Positions 46,270-55,689 of a DNA stretch of 64,000 bases are shown here, piece by piece. Numbering within the stretch: the stretch's first letter is position 1; the number at the start of each line of letters is the position of its first letter. Source of the stretch: Gamarada debralockiae (Eukaryota > Ascomycota > Leotiomycetes > Helotiales > Hyphodiscaceae); the NCBI GenBank assembly GCA_002803225.1, contig NXFV01001360.1:1-64000 (forward strand), read 5' to 3'. Position numbers and translations under genes: made by a program. The notes beneath the pieces were generated by a model. It did not search any database. It saw only the letters and a program-made list of their open reading frames with translations, and was not told the DNA's origin.

Positions 46270-46960
46270 TGTGCTGCAAAGCTGGAACACACTGAAGCAA
46301 CGCTCCAGCGTACCAGAAACCCCTCTGTCGCTACGCCTAATCCTCTTTAGGTCCTGTTTGCTTCCCATACCCTCCAGCCTACTGACTTGGGCTCTCCTAA
46401 CCCAATTCAAGAGAAACCATAGGCCCAACGATCTTCGAACTCCCTCACCGACTACCCAAAATAGATTAACTGCCCTTATTCACACTCCTCCTCTTCATAA
46501 AGACGCATGACGATTTCCCGTGACTGCTTTTCCCCTATATATTGCGCATCGCCAGATCTTTCTCTGAATTCTCCCTTCTATCCTCTCTATCGCAAAACAA
46601 TTTGACGTTCCTCAAACACCCGAGATCTCGCTTATCGCCCACTCAAATTTACCGCATCGAGTTCGGTCGCAAAAATCTCACGATGTTATCTGAAGTTGGT
46701 GCTCTTGATTTTGGTGAGGAAGAAATCAAGTCCCACCCTCGCGACACGGGTATGTAAGCGAATATATTTTTTTCATGTTTTCTCGTTCGCTTAAATTGAA
46801 GCTCGATTTTTGCAGTTGGGATAATTAACATAACAAAGATACGGGCAAGTGAATTTCATCTGCAATTAAATGCGACCGGTAGAGGTTGAGTTGGAGAACA
46901 TTTTTGTAAGTCGATGGTTTGGCGAAGTGCGCCTAAGTGGTTTCATTATCTTTTACTCGA
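46270..46960 (+). repeat. Tandem duplication, copy A (~0.7 kb)
   Basis: Aligns with 48160-48870. Shared blocks in the same order include cccaattcaagag with ccataggcc, the cacgatg start region, the gtaagcgaat part of the intron donor side, ttgcagttgggataatta, caattaaatgcgaccg, gagaacatttttgta and gcacggaccac. It covers promoter, both exons and the 3' flank of a tiny gene. Confidence 0.75.
46683..46889 (+). CDS. Tiny conserved-in-tandem protein, copy A (46 aa)
   Basis: Exon 1 46683-46749 and exon 2 46816-46889 splice over a 66 bp intron (gtatgt...tttttgcag) to 141 nt, 46 residues. It is recognised only by comparison with its neighbour at 48575-48777: intron position and phase, the junction PRD-x-VGIINIT and the start ATG align in both, while exon 1 protein sequence is diverged (acidic here: DFGEEEIKS). 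A TATA-like tatata lies about 145 bp upstream (46536). No signal peptide, no known domain. The function is unknown; it might also be an RNA gene whose spliced structure is what is conserved. Confidence 0.45.
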
Positions 46961-48159
46961 CTGAGGTAGCGCACGGGTACACCCGCCGCTAGGGGCACGG
47001 ACCACTTTCCCTTATCAAAATTTCCAGGCTTTCTGTACTTGGACTGACTTCCTCACTCAGCATTCAAAGCTCAAAAGTCGATATCACCGTTGTTGCCGGT
47101 CAGGTTCAATTCCAGGAGCACTGGTTTTAAAAAGCGTTTCTTTCGTATCATGACTTCATAGTGTCACGCTTATTTCTCTTGTTTATTGCAGATGAGGTGA
47201 AGGGGAAAAAGGAGATACTGTGTTGTTGCCTGAGAGCATGCTACGAGATATTGGAAATCCCTATAATTATTTTGAAGTTCTTATTGTTGTGTGTTCCCAT
47301 TTCTAGATTGCATTTCCCTGAAAGGGAATTTGGATTGTTTTTTCAAGTGGAACTAGGGCTCCAATATGAATATGAATACACGAAGAATTCATGAATTGAA
47401 GCGATCAATTCATTAACTCTCTTTATTCATGAAGTTAACTGTCCTTAAACCCTCTGTTTTAAGGAGTATATTAAAGGCATTTTCAGGGCATTTTAAGTGT
47501 TTCAAGGATATGGAGCCTAATTTATAAGGCCTAAAAGCACTTTCGAAAATTAATTGGTCTACAAGCAATTATAGGCTTAGTGCCTTATAAAAATTAAAAA
47601 ATTTAAACATGAAGCTTTTTCTTTGGCCAGTAGTATCCAAGTGACTTTATTTATTTAATTCATGAATAATGCCCTGCTATTATGAAATGAATTGAGCTAG
47701 ATTAAAATATATGCATATAAATGGTGGATGAAGAAGAAAAATGAATTGAACTATTCATATTGGAGGCCTAAGTGGAACCTTCGCATAGACAACATAAACC
47801 GTTGTTTGTAGTTACCTCCCTAGTTTTGGATAGCAAGCTATCACATGTTCAACTTCAATCTCAATGTCTTTTAGAGCTGGACTTTGGTTAAGATGCCATT
47901 CAGCAAAACGCCTTCGACCATTGAGCGCCTCACAACAAAATCACAACGTTCCGTTCACAGGCTACAGTTTCTCTAAAAATGGGTTGGGCTCAACCATGAA
48001 TTGCTTTGCAACATTAACCTGAGGATACGTAGCTTGATAAAGTCAATGTCATTACACAATTTATAGTATTCGTATCCTTCACTTAAGCCTTAGGGTTTGA
48101 AATGAGATTTCTGGTGCTTTGCTCGTCGACACTGCAATCGCAACATCTAACCACTAAGT
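46961..48159. other. Spacer between the duplicated units
   Basis: Low-GC stretch (47400-47760 rich in gaattcat/ttaatt). At 47190-47215 it contains gatgaggtgaaggggaaaaagg, close to the last codons of the deacetylase (ADEVEGKK), preceded by a ttgcag acceptor-like sequence. This implies that the duplicated segment once included the 3' end of that gene. A 77-residue frame (47161-47394) covers this piece but nothing else is recognised. Confidence 0.35.
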
Positions 48160-48870
48160 GCACTCATTGCAACGCTGGGCACACTAAGGCCTCTCTCCAG
48201 CTTGCCAAATACCCCTCTAACGCTGCACTTAACCTTCTTCAGGTCATTTTGAGTCCCGAACTCCCCTCAAACCCACCATTTTGACCTCTTCCTCCCCAAT
48301 TCAAGAGCACCCATAGGCCAAAGACCTCCAAGGTCTTCCAAATAGGTCTCTGATGTCCCAAAGAAGCTCAATTAACTCTCATTCCCACTCCGTCACCCCA
48401 AACCAACCTCTTCCTCCTTCACGTGAGGACATCCCTCGTTCCTCTATAAAAACTCCCTTTCCCACCTCATTCTCCCAATCCTCCCTCTTTCCTCACCAAA
48501 ATTCCCATTCCCCTAAATTATCGTGTTCCTCCTCTCGCTTACGCACAAATCGCATCCAACCGCAACAATTCACGATGATTTCTGCACCTTTCATCGCCAA
48601 ACCCATCCCCAAGAATTTTGATGACCCTCCTGCAAGCGAGCAACCCCGCGATCCTGGTAAGCGAATAATTTTTTTGTGTTCCCGCCCAATTTTCGTTTCG
48701 CGTATTGATGCTAGAATTTTGCAGTTGGGATAATTAATATAACGCAGGATATGGCAAGTAAAATTGCTTGCAATTAAATGCGACCGATGGATGTTTGGTT
48801 AGAGAACATTTTTGTACGTTGGTGTTTTTAGCCCACTGCCAAGTCACTCCTCCATGCGTAAACTAACCTG
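48160..48870 (+). repeat. Tandem duplication, copy B (~0.7 kb)
   Basis: Second copy of the 46270-46960 unit, about 1.9 kb downstream in direct orientation. Identity is highest around the intron acceptor and exon 2 and in the 3' flank, and lower in the first exon. Confidence 0.75.
48575..48777 (+). CDS. Tiny conserved-in-tandem protein, copy B (44 aa)
   Basis: Exon 1 48575-48656 and exon 2 48725-48777 join over a 68 bp intron (gtaagc...ttttgcag), 135 nt, 44 residues. The core PRDP-VGIINIT matches copy A and the C-terminal tails differ. The frame is open upstream to 48353, but a strong TATA box (tataaaaa at 48445-48452) lies inside that stretch, so the ATG at 48575, aligned with copy A, is the better start. 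Exon 1 is Pro-rich (FIAKPIPKNFDDPPAS). Function unknown. Confidence 0.45.
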
Positions 48871-49530
48871 CCGCTAAGAGCACGGACCACATCGCCCCAT
48901 CAAAATTTTCGAACTCGAAAACAGACCTTTCTTTCTATACTGTAGCATCAACCTCGAAAGGGCCATCTCGCCGTCGCCACCAAACTCTCATCGAAATCGA
49001 AATCAATGATTGAAATGCGTGCTGATGAATTTCTTTTGTCATTGTTCTCTCCGGAATTCGACTTCGTTTCTCTCGCATGCAGGCTGTTAATCCTAAACTG
49101 GTGTCGTCGTTCAAGGTATCTTGGTACAGCGAGACAGCTTTGAGGCTGGGAGTCTGGGCGATTGGTTACAAATCTGGTAAATTAAGAAAATATCAATTGT
49201 TTATTGCTTCCTTTTATCTTGGCTGGGCAGTGCCGAGTAGCGTTTGCAATACGATATTGTGAAGTCATGATTTCATCAGGGATCATGGAAACATCACTAA
49301 AGTACACTGAAAATACCAAATGGTTGAATGAGTAACGCACATTTGTTTCTAACCCTAGTATACGAACTATGTGTGAAAGATATGTTTTCCGCCCCCAAAA
49401 ATTCAACCGAATTTGGCTTTGCGTGTACTATTCAGCCACGCCGGCAGTTTCAGGCAAATGAAGGAAGCCTTGGCCAAGCTCCCAGCTTTTTCGGCTTTTG
49501 CGACTCGCTGTGCCTCATTAGCAGTTATGT
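48871..49530. other. Intergenic
   Basis: No gene recognised on the plus strand. On the minus strand the alternative frame of the M48 gene tail extends here (see that entry). Otherwise featureless. Confidence 0.35.
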
Positions 49531-50864
49531 TTACTTCTTTGGCTCCTTTAGCTTCTCTGGCTCCTTTAGCTTCTCTGGCTTCTCTAGCTTCTCTGGCTTC
49601 TTTAGCTTCTCTGGATTTTTTAGCTTCTCTGGCTTCTTTGGCCTCGCTGCAGAAGTAGCACGAGCAGCTTTCTCTCTTCTCCGCGCGTCCGCTAGTTGTT
49701 CTCTAAAATATGCCCACGTTTCTCGCTCTCTCCACGCTTCAGGTAAAGCAGCTCTGAGTTTCTCGATTCTATCCTCGTGCTATGACTTATCAGCTTTGGT
49801 GGATATACAGGAATACAGTATCAATTTTACCGAAGGGTGGGTCCTATGTCCTGGCAATATCGGCTTCGGGGGAAATCGTTTGTGGAGGTATATGTCTCTT
49901 CTTACTGCTCTTTCCAACCATTCGATGGCACCCTTTGGGTCATAGCCAGCTCTGGCCATCATCATCATACCGAGGTGGTCTGCATCGTATTCATGTTGCA
50001 GTCGCAGCGCCTCCGCCTCTGTGGAGAATCCTCCCGCCCTTTCCCCATGTCTGGCAATGAGGTGGGCAATCTCGTGCGCGGCAATATGAGCCAATTGATC
50101 ATCGGTTGTGCAGTCCTCTATGCACTTGCAATGGAACATCACCATGACGAGACCAGTCTGAGTAAGGACTGCCTGCGCACTCGTATGCTCTATACATCTA
50201 TCAGAAAGACCTTTCTTAATTCCTAGTTTCAGGACTTACCAGAATCGTAAACGTTCGTGGTGAAATCGATAAGATGTTCTTCTTTAATATGAGGTCTGAG
50301 AGTCGCAATACACTCCCCGAGTCTCTTTGCATGTATGTTCATCGCGGTGACCTCCCGATCCTGGGAGAACGCTGCCACGATTCTGTTCAAGTACCAGTCA
50401 GCAAGGACTGGAACAAAATTCATGACGAGAAAGCTATCTTACCTTCGCCGTTCCTCTTCGATGATTGTCTCTCCTCTATGATTCCTTCCTTCGGGCAGTA
50501 CAGTAACTCGCGGAGTATTGACCAACCCGGCATTCTGCCCTTGCTGAAGTGCTCCCACCACCGCCGCTAGCCATTTTTTCCATATGCTCTCCTGCCAAGA
50601 GGTTGAAAATACGTCCAGCCATCCCAGAAGCTTCTGACTTCTTGGCGTTACTGGCTTCGTTTGTTTCGGTTGAATCATAGGATTTGGAGGGCCCGGACAT
50701 GCCACATATTTAAGTGAACGTTTTGGGGGTTTCGTTTCATTGGTGGTTCTTGATCGCGGCGCCTTTTGAGGTGAGATGTATCGTTTGAAGGCGAGCTGCA
50801 CAACCGCGATATGCCGTGAATAGTTTCCCTGAGAACATCGGGCTCGAATTGAGGGCTTCAACAT
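49531..50864 (-). CDS. M48-family metallopeptidase (OMA1-like), mitochondrial candidate
   Basis: Four exons on the complement, 50864-50443, 50382-50240, 50168-49831 and 49779-49531, sum to 1152 nt (383 residues) over introns of 60, 71 and 51 bp. The N-terminus (MLKPSIRARCSQ, AFKRYISPQ) is basic and suits a mitochondrial presequence. The zinc site AHEIAHLIARH gives HEXXH at 220-224, and the downstream ligand region is EYDADHLGMMMMARAGYDP, as in M48/OMA1 proteins that cleave membrane substrates in stress. The expected C-terminal HP.HEDRI is formed exactly by splicing the last intron (THPS-HEDRIEKL). The end is a lysine-rich tail of a six-residue repeat (KxPEKL, five to six times). I chose the start at 50864; an upstream ATG at 50921 is also in frame. 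Intact. Confidence 0.8.
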
Positions 50865-51816
50865 GTTTGCAGTTAGTAGCAAGTTCCGGCGTATCTGGAT
50901 CGAAGGATTCTGCTGTCGCATATGAAAGATAGAGGTCGTTGAAGGTAATGGGGAAGGAATTAATATCTACAAGATTGGGCGGTGCACGCCCTTGCACGGA
51001 AGCAAGTGCCAGAGGAATTACTGCAATGTGCGAAGGCGTACGAATCACCACAGATTTAAATCTATTGAGAGATGAATAAAGAAAGGGTCTGCAACTGCCA
51101 AGGCAGAATTGTTGGAGAAAGCCGTAAGGAATTGAGCGGGCGCGTGCTGAGTGCGGGTGCCTGGCTCTCAGCTCAAACCAAACGTTGTGTTACCAAGAGT
51201 GACGTTTCAACTTGCCTTGCAGAACGAGCTTTAATTCGTTGAGACAAAATGTTTTCCATACATCGTTCCCTATTTAGAAAATGTGCGCAGATGCAAGCTA
51301 TCATGCGATGTATCGATCAGTCTATTTGGCTACCTTGCAGCCAGATGGTAAAGTGACCGCAGAATAATTGTAAGTAAGTTTTTTTGTTCCAAGAATTTAA
51401 CTAGGGACTTTGACCCCCTCCATTAGCCGGGCCGGGTCCCCTAAAATTCTCCACTAAATAAGGTTAGCGAAAGCACGTAACCTCTGGCATTGGGCCTTCC
51501 CTGTTGATCCTCCAACCAACATAAACAGCACCACTCACTATCAATTATCCCGATCGCAACGACAACGGGATGTTCAATCCAACCACGCCAAATCCTCACA
51601 ACTTCAGTCTTCCAGCGTCTCAAAGCACTTGAAGCGGCACGGCAGAGTAGGATGCAGCAGAGACCTTAGACTAGTGTCTCGCCCAATTGGGGAGCCCAGG
51701 GTTGATCCTTCTGTGGAAAATCATAAGAAGGATCGAAAAGGATCGCCAAGATGAAGCCTTTCAGTACAAGTATCGGTGGCGTGCTGCATCAAGTCATCGA
51801 GCCACATCTCACAACC
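50865..51816. other. Intergenic between divergent M48 and GH78 genes
   Basis: 0.95 kb bidirectional upstream region. No recognised gene. The open frame of the rhamnosidase extends upstream to 51751 but without plausible coding content. Confidence 0.4.
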
Positions 51817-53909
51817 ATGTTTGCCCACTACGGCTTGCAAATTTTCACAGCTCTGCTTCCCGAGGTGGTGGCGGAATCATGCTGGAGGAACACTGTATGT
51901 GAATCCAGGACGGCATCTTTCAATGGCCCTTGGGACTCATATATGCATTCCCCAGCCTCGAGAACAGTGTCGCCCATCAACATTCTCTCGCCAGACCACA
52001 CTGTTTTGTCTCCGTATCCTGGCCCAGCAGATCTCAGTTCGAATGGCTCTCTGCTGATATTTGATTTCGGCCAAGAAGTGGGAGGCATCATCACTGTCAA
52101 GTACACAGCCACTGGAACTGGCAATCTCGGCTTGGCGTTTTCAGAGGCAAGAAACTGGACGGGTGAGGTATCTGATGGCTCAAACGGATCATATCAGCCA
52201 GGTGGAGATGGAGCTCTGTTGATTGCAGTGTCTGATACCGGGATGGGCAGCTACACCGTGCCGGATGTCAGCCTTCGTGGTGGATTCCGATACCTGTCTA
52301 TATTCACGACGACGAATTCCACAATCGATGTTGAAATCACAGCTGCCACCGTCGAGATCGCTTACCAACCAACTTGGTCTGATCTACGAGCTTATGGCGG
52401 ATATTTCTACTCCAACGATGATCTCATCAATCGGATTTGGTACGCCGGAGCATATACTCTTCAAACCAACGCCGTCCCACCCAATACTGGTCGCGAGTAC
52501 CCGCTGCTGGTTTATGGCTGGAAGAATGATGCTTTCCTGGGCACGAACGGTTCAAGCATTTTCGTGGACGGAAGCAAACGTGATCGAGCGACTTGGTCAG
52601 GTGATCTGGGGATTGCACTTCCCAGTGCCTTTGTCAGTATCGGAGATTTTGCCAGCGCGAAGAATGCCTTACAGCTGCAGTATGATCTTCAGGTGCGTTC
52701 CCCCCTCATTCTTCAAGCATTTAACTTCCACTAATATTGCGACAGCATAGCACCGGAGAACTTCCAATGGTTGGCCCACCCATCAATTTCTACGGCTCCG
52801 ACACATACCACATGTCCTCAATAATCGGAACGTACGAATACATGCTCCACAGTGCCGATACCGAATTCCTCACATTCAACTGGGCCAAGATCAGTCTAGC
52901 CATCAACTGGATCGCAGGAAAAATCGACAGCACCGGGCTTCTGGACGTCACTGGGACAGGAGACTGGGGACGCTACACTCAGGGCGGGCATAATACCGAG
53001 GCGAATGCTTTGATGTACAGGACTCTGACTACAGGGAGTGCGATGGCGAATTGGGCTAACGATCCAAGTTCAGCTGCGACATGGACAGCTCAAGCTGCAA
53101 CCCTGAAATCTGCGATCAATACAGCGGCTTTGAATTGGGATCCGGCTGTAGGAGCTTTCAAAGACAGCGATACCGATGCCTCAGTGCACCCTGAAGACGG
53201 CAACAGTCTCGCGCTGTACTACGACATGGCAGATCCTTCTTATTTCGCGAATATCAGCGAACAGCTCACAACTAACTGGGGACCCATCGGTGCCAAATGT
53301 CCTGAGTTGGCGGACAACATCGTCCCTTATGTCGAAAGCATGGAAGTCAAAGGCCATCTCGCAGTTCGCCAAGCTAACCGAGCTCTTGATCTCATGCGTC
53401 TGAGTTGGGGTTGGTACCTCAACAATCCCTACGGCACGGGGAGTACTTGCATTGAAGGTTATTTACAAGATGGGAGCTTTGGATATAGAGCGAACTCGGG
53501 GTACGGAGGCGATTATTCATATCCATCTCACGCACATGGGTGGAGCACCGGTCCGACGCATGCATTGAGTCATTATGTGCTTGGGTTGCAGCTGACGAGC
53601 CCTGGTGGCGCAACGTGGAGGCTTGCACCGCAGTTTGGGGATCTGACGAGTGTGGAAGGCGGATATACTACGCCGTTGGGGAAGTTTTCGGCGAGTTGGG
53701 TGTTGAGTGGGACGTTGGGGTATAACTTGAGCTACAATGTGCCGACGAGCACTTCTGGGACATTAGTGCTGCCGGCTTCGAATGAGAAGGCTCCAAACGT
53801 CACGATCGATGGAAGTGCATATACCAATGGGAAGTTTGATGCCTCAGCAGGCCTAGTTACTATCTCAGACCAAAGCGGTGGGACACATACAGTCATTGTA
53901 ATATATTAA
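51817..53909 (+). CDS. Alpha-L-rhamnosidase, glycoside hydrolase family 78, secreted
   Basis: Exons 51817-52692 and 52746-53909 total 2040 nt, 679 residues, with a 53 bp intron between DLQ and HSTGE. The ATG at 51817 gives a short hydrophobic leader (FAHYGLQIFTALLPEVVA) before CWRNTVC, as in related secreted enzymes; an ATG at 51751 is in frame but less likely. The beta-sandwich part carries IFDFGQEVGG and RGGFRYLSI. The (alpha/alpha)6 catalytic part has VDGSKRDRATWSGDLG (residues 250-265) with the acidic residues expected of the general acid site, then GDWGRYTQGGHNTEAN and a C-terminal HAHGWSTGPTHALS. It would release terminal rhamnose from plant pectin or glycosides. Intact, and next to a dead GH92 enzyme. 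Confidence 0.9.
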
Positions 53910-53958
53910 GTGCATTCGTCGATTTCAAATTACCCAAATGCTCATCCATCTCAACTTT

Positions 53959-54147
53959 TCAAATACTGTCAGCAGTCTCCGTCGCCCTCTCGGTCGCACT
54001 CTTAATCTCAGCCCGATATCCCTCTTGCGTAGTTCTGTCCTCATCCTTCTCATCCTTGCTCTTCCCATGATCTCCTAGCTCCTTATGAACATCCGCCTTG
54101 CTTCCATTTATTGCATTATCGTAGGCGTTATCAGTGCTGTTGTCGGG
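53959..54147 (-). other. Coding-looking 3' end of an unidentified small protein
   Basis: On the minus strand the frame from 54147 to the stop at 53959 reads like a hydrophilic small protein (DNAINGSKADVHKELGDHGK, AEIKSATERATETADSI). It has no Met and is closed upstream by TAG at 54148-54150, so the N-terminal part must come from an exon upstream in another frame (possibly through 54393-54148) or has decayed. Family not recognised. Confidence 0.3.
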
Positions 54148-54150
54148 CTA

Positions 54151-55689
54151 TCCTGGTGCGAGCTCGCTGGGGGTTCGGGTTGGTGCGTATCTTTCTTTGG
54201 TGCTGAGCCCACGGGCGGGATCTGGATCTTGAAATATTTGGACTCGGAGTCGGCGTCTTGTGGTTGGTGCTATGGATGGGTCAGTATGAGTGCGAAGTTG
54301 GGAGGAATGAAGAGAAGGAAATTGGGACGTGTTGATGGGTGAGCGGGGTAGTTTACAGCAGAAACCGCCGGTGACTAGTCCTGACATGACCAAAAAAAGG
54401 GGGTATTGATCGACATTTGTTCGGTTTTAGCTATGGGAAGACTTTGGAGGACTGGCTTAATCTTGTGTGTTATATGGACTGAAATGATATGGAAAGGAAA
54501 GGAGAGAAGAGAGACCTGGGGGTAGGTCTCGCGTATTGTACCTTGAACTAAGGTTCCACCTGCGCCATCACTAGGGAAAAGTTCGGGCCTTAGGGATCGG
54601 CGCTAGCCTCAGCATTTGTGCACTATGGTCATCACGAGCCTCGAATCTGAGACTACGAGCGAAGGAACCATGGAATAGAAACTTCTATTGACAGATCCCT
54701 CAGGCCCCTCCAACGCTTGAGCGAACTCGAGCATTGCGTTGGACTGTACAGTGTCTTCTAAGGCGAAGGCCGCTTGAAGGCAGTCCCTATGGTCTTCTCG
54801 ATTTTTTCCATAACCCAGTAGAACAGGAGTGATGGAGACAATTCAAGGAAGAAAAATGGTTGCGATCACGTGATGAGACGAGACATTTTGATTTTGCGGA
54901 GTTTCGCGAAACATTCACGTCTTTCTTTCCTTCTGCACCGCCCTAAGAACAACCAAGTCTTCTCTCATTAACTGATCATGATTGAAAGTGGCACTATGAG
55001 AAGGGAGATTTTCTTGCCGAGACGCTCGCCGTCCCCTGCCAAGCGCCGAATGTGCCGCGCTTTCTACATGCAGGTTATCAGATGAGACTTTCTCACTGCA
55101 TCCCCACCTTCCTTGTCAAAATCGGACGAAGTTGTCGCGACCTGCTCAAGCGCATCCTTCGATGGGGAAGCATGCCATAAATTCCAAGCATCCCCATCTT
55201 TCTTGTCAGCTCCGGAAAACGACAGCACTTTATATCTTGTTCGCCAGTTCACTTCGTCCAAAATGGCCCTGATCGTCGCATTACGTGATTTTTTTTACCA
55301 ATTCTTGGCAAAGAGGCACACGTCAAAGAACGCGCCTCCTATTCGTCGATGCCGCTCACAGCAAAGAAGCACCTTCTCTGCATATGCTAATATTTTCCAT
55401 CGCGATCATGTATTTTGGCATGGGAAAGGTGACTTCCGTATACTTCTTCCTATCACAGGCTTTCTGAGAGCATGTCCCCCTCCATCCCACTTCACCCTGT
55501 TTTGGTCATCCCACTCCTCCTTGACCACTTCACTAACGTCAGGGAAGGTATCCTACAAATTATTGTTATAAGATGGTCAGACAAATCCAACTGGATTTCG
55601 ACTTCACGATCTTTAGAGAGCCATCATTCGTCTCGACCTATTTTCGAAAATGGTGGGCGCTTCGTCGATGCCGCCTCTTATGGCAATTG
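54151..55689. other. Intergenic, 1.5 kb
   Basis: No intact gene. Contains a possible upstream exon region for the fragment at 53959-54147 and the likely promoter of the former GH92 gene. Nothing else recognised. Confidence 0.35.

Noticed and set aside
47095..47120. ggttcaattcc resembling a tRNA B box
   Set aside because: No A box or foldable cloverleaf upstream at the right distance. No tRNA found anywhere in the window.
49328..49945. 205-codon plus-strand frame with FSGF repeats
   Set aside because: It is the complement of the repetitive 3' end of the minus-strand M48 gene. The pattern comes from the 18-nt repeat.
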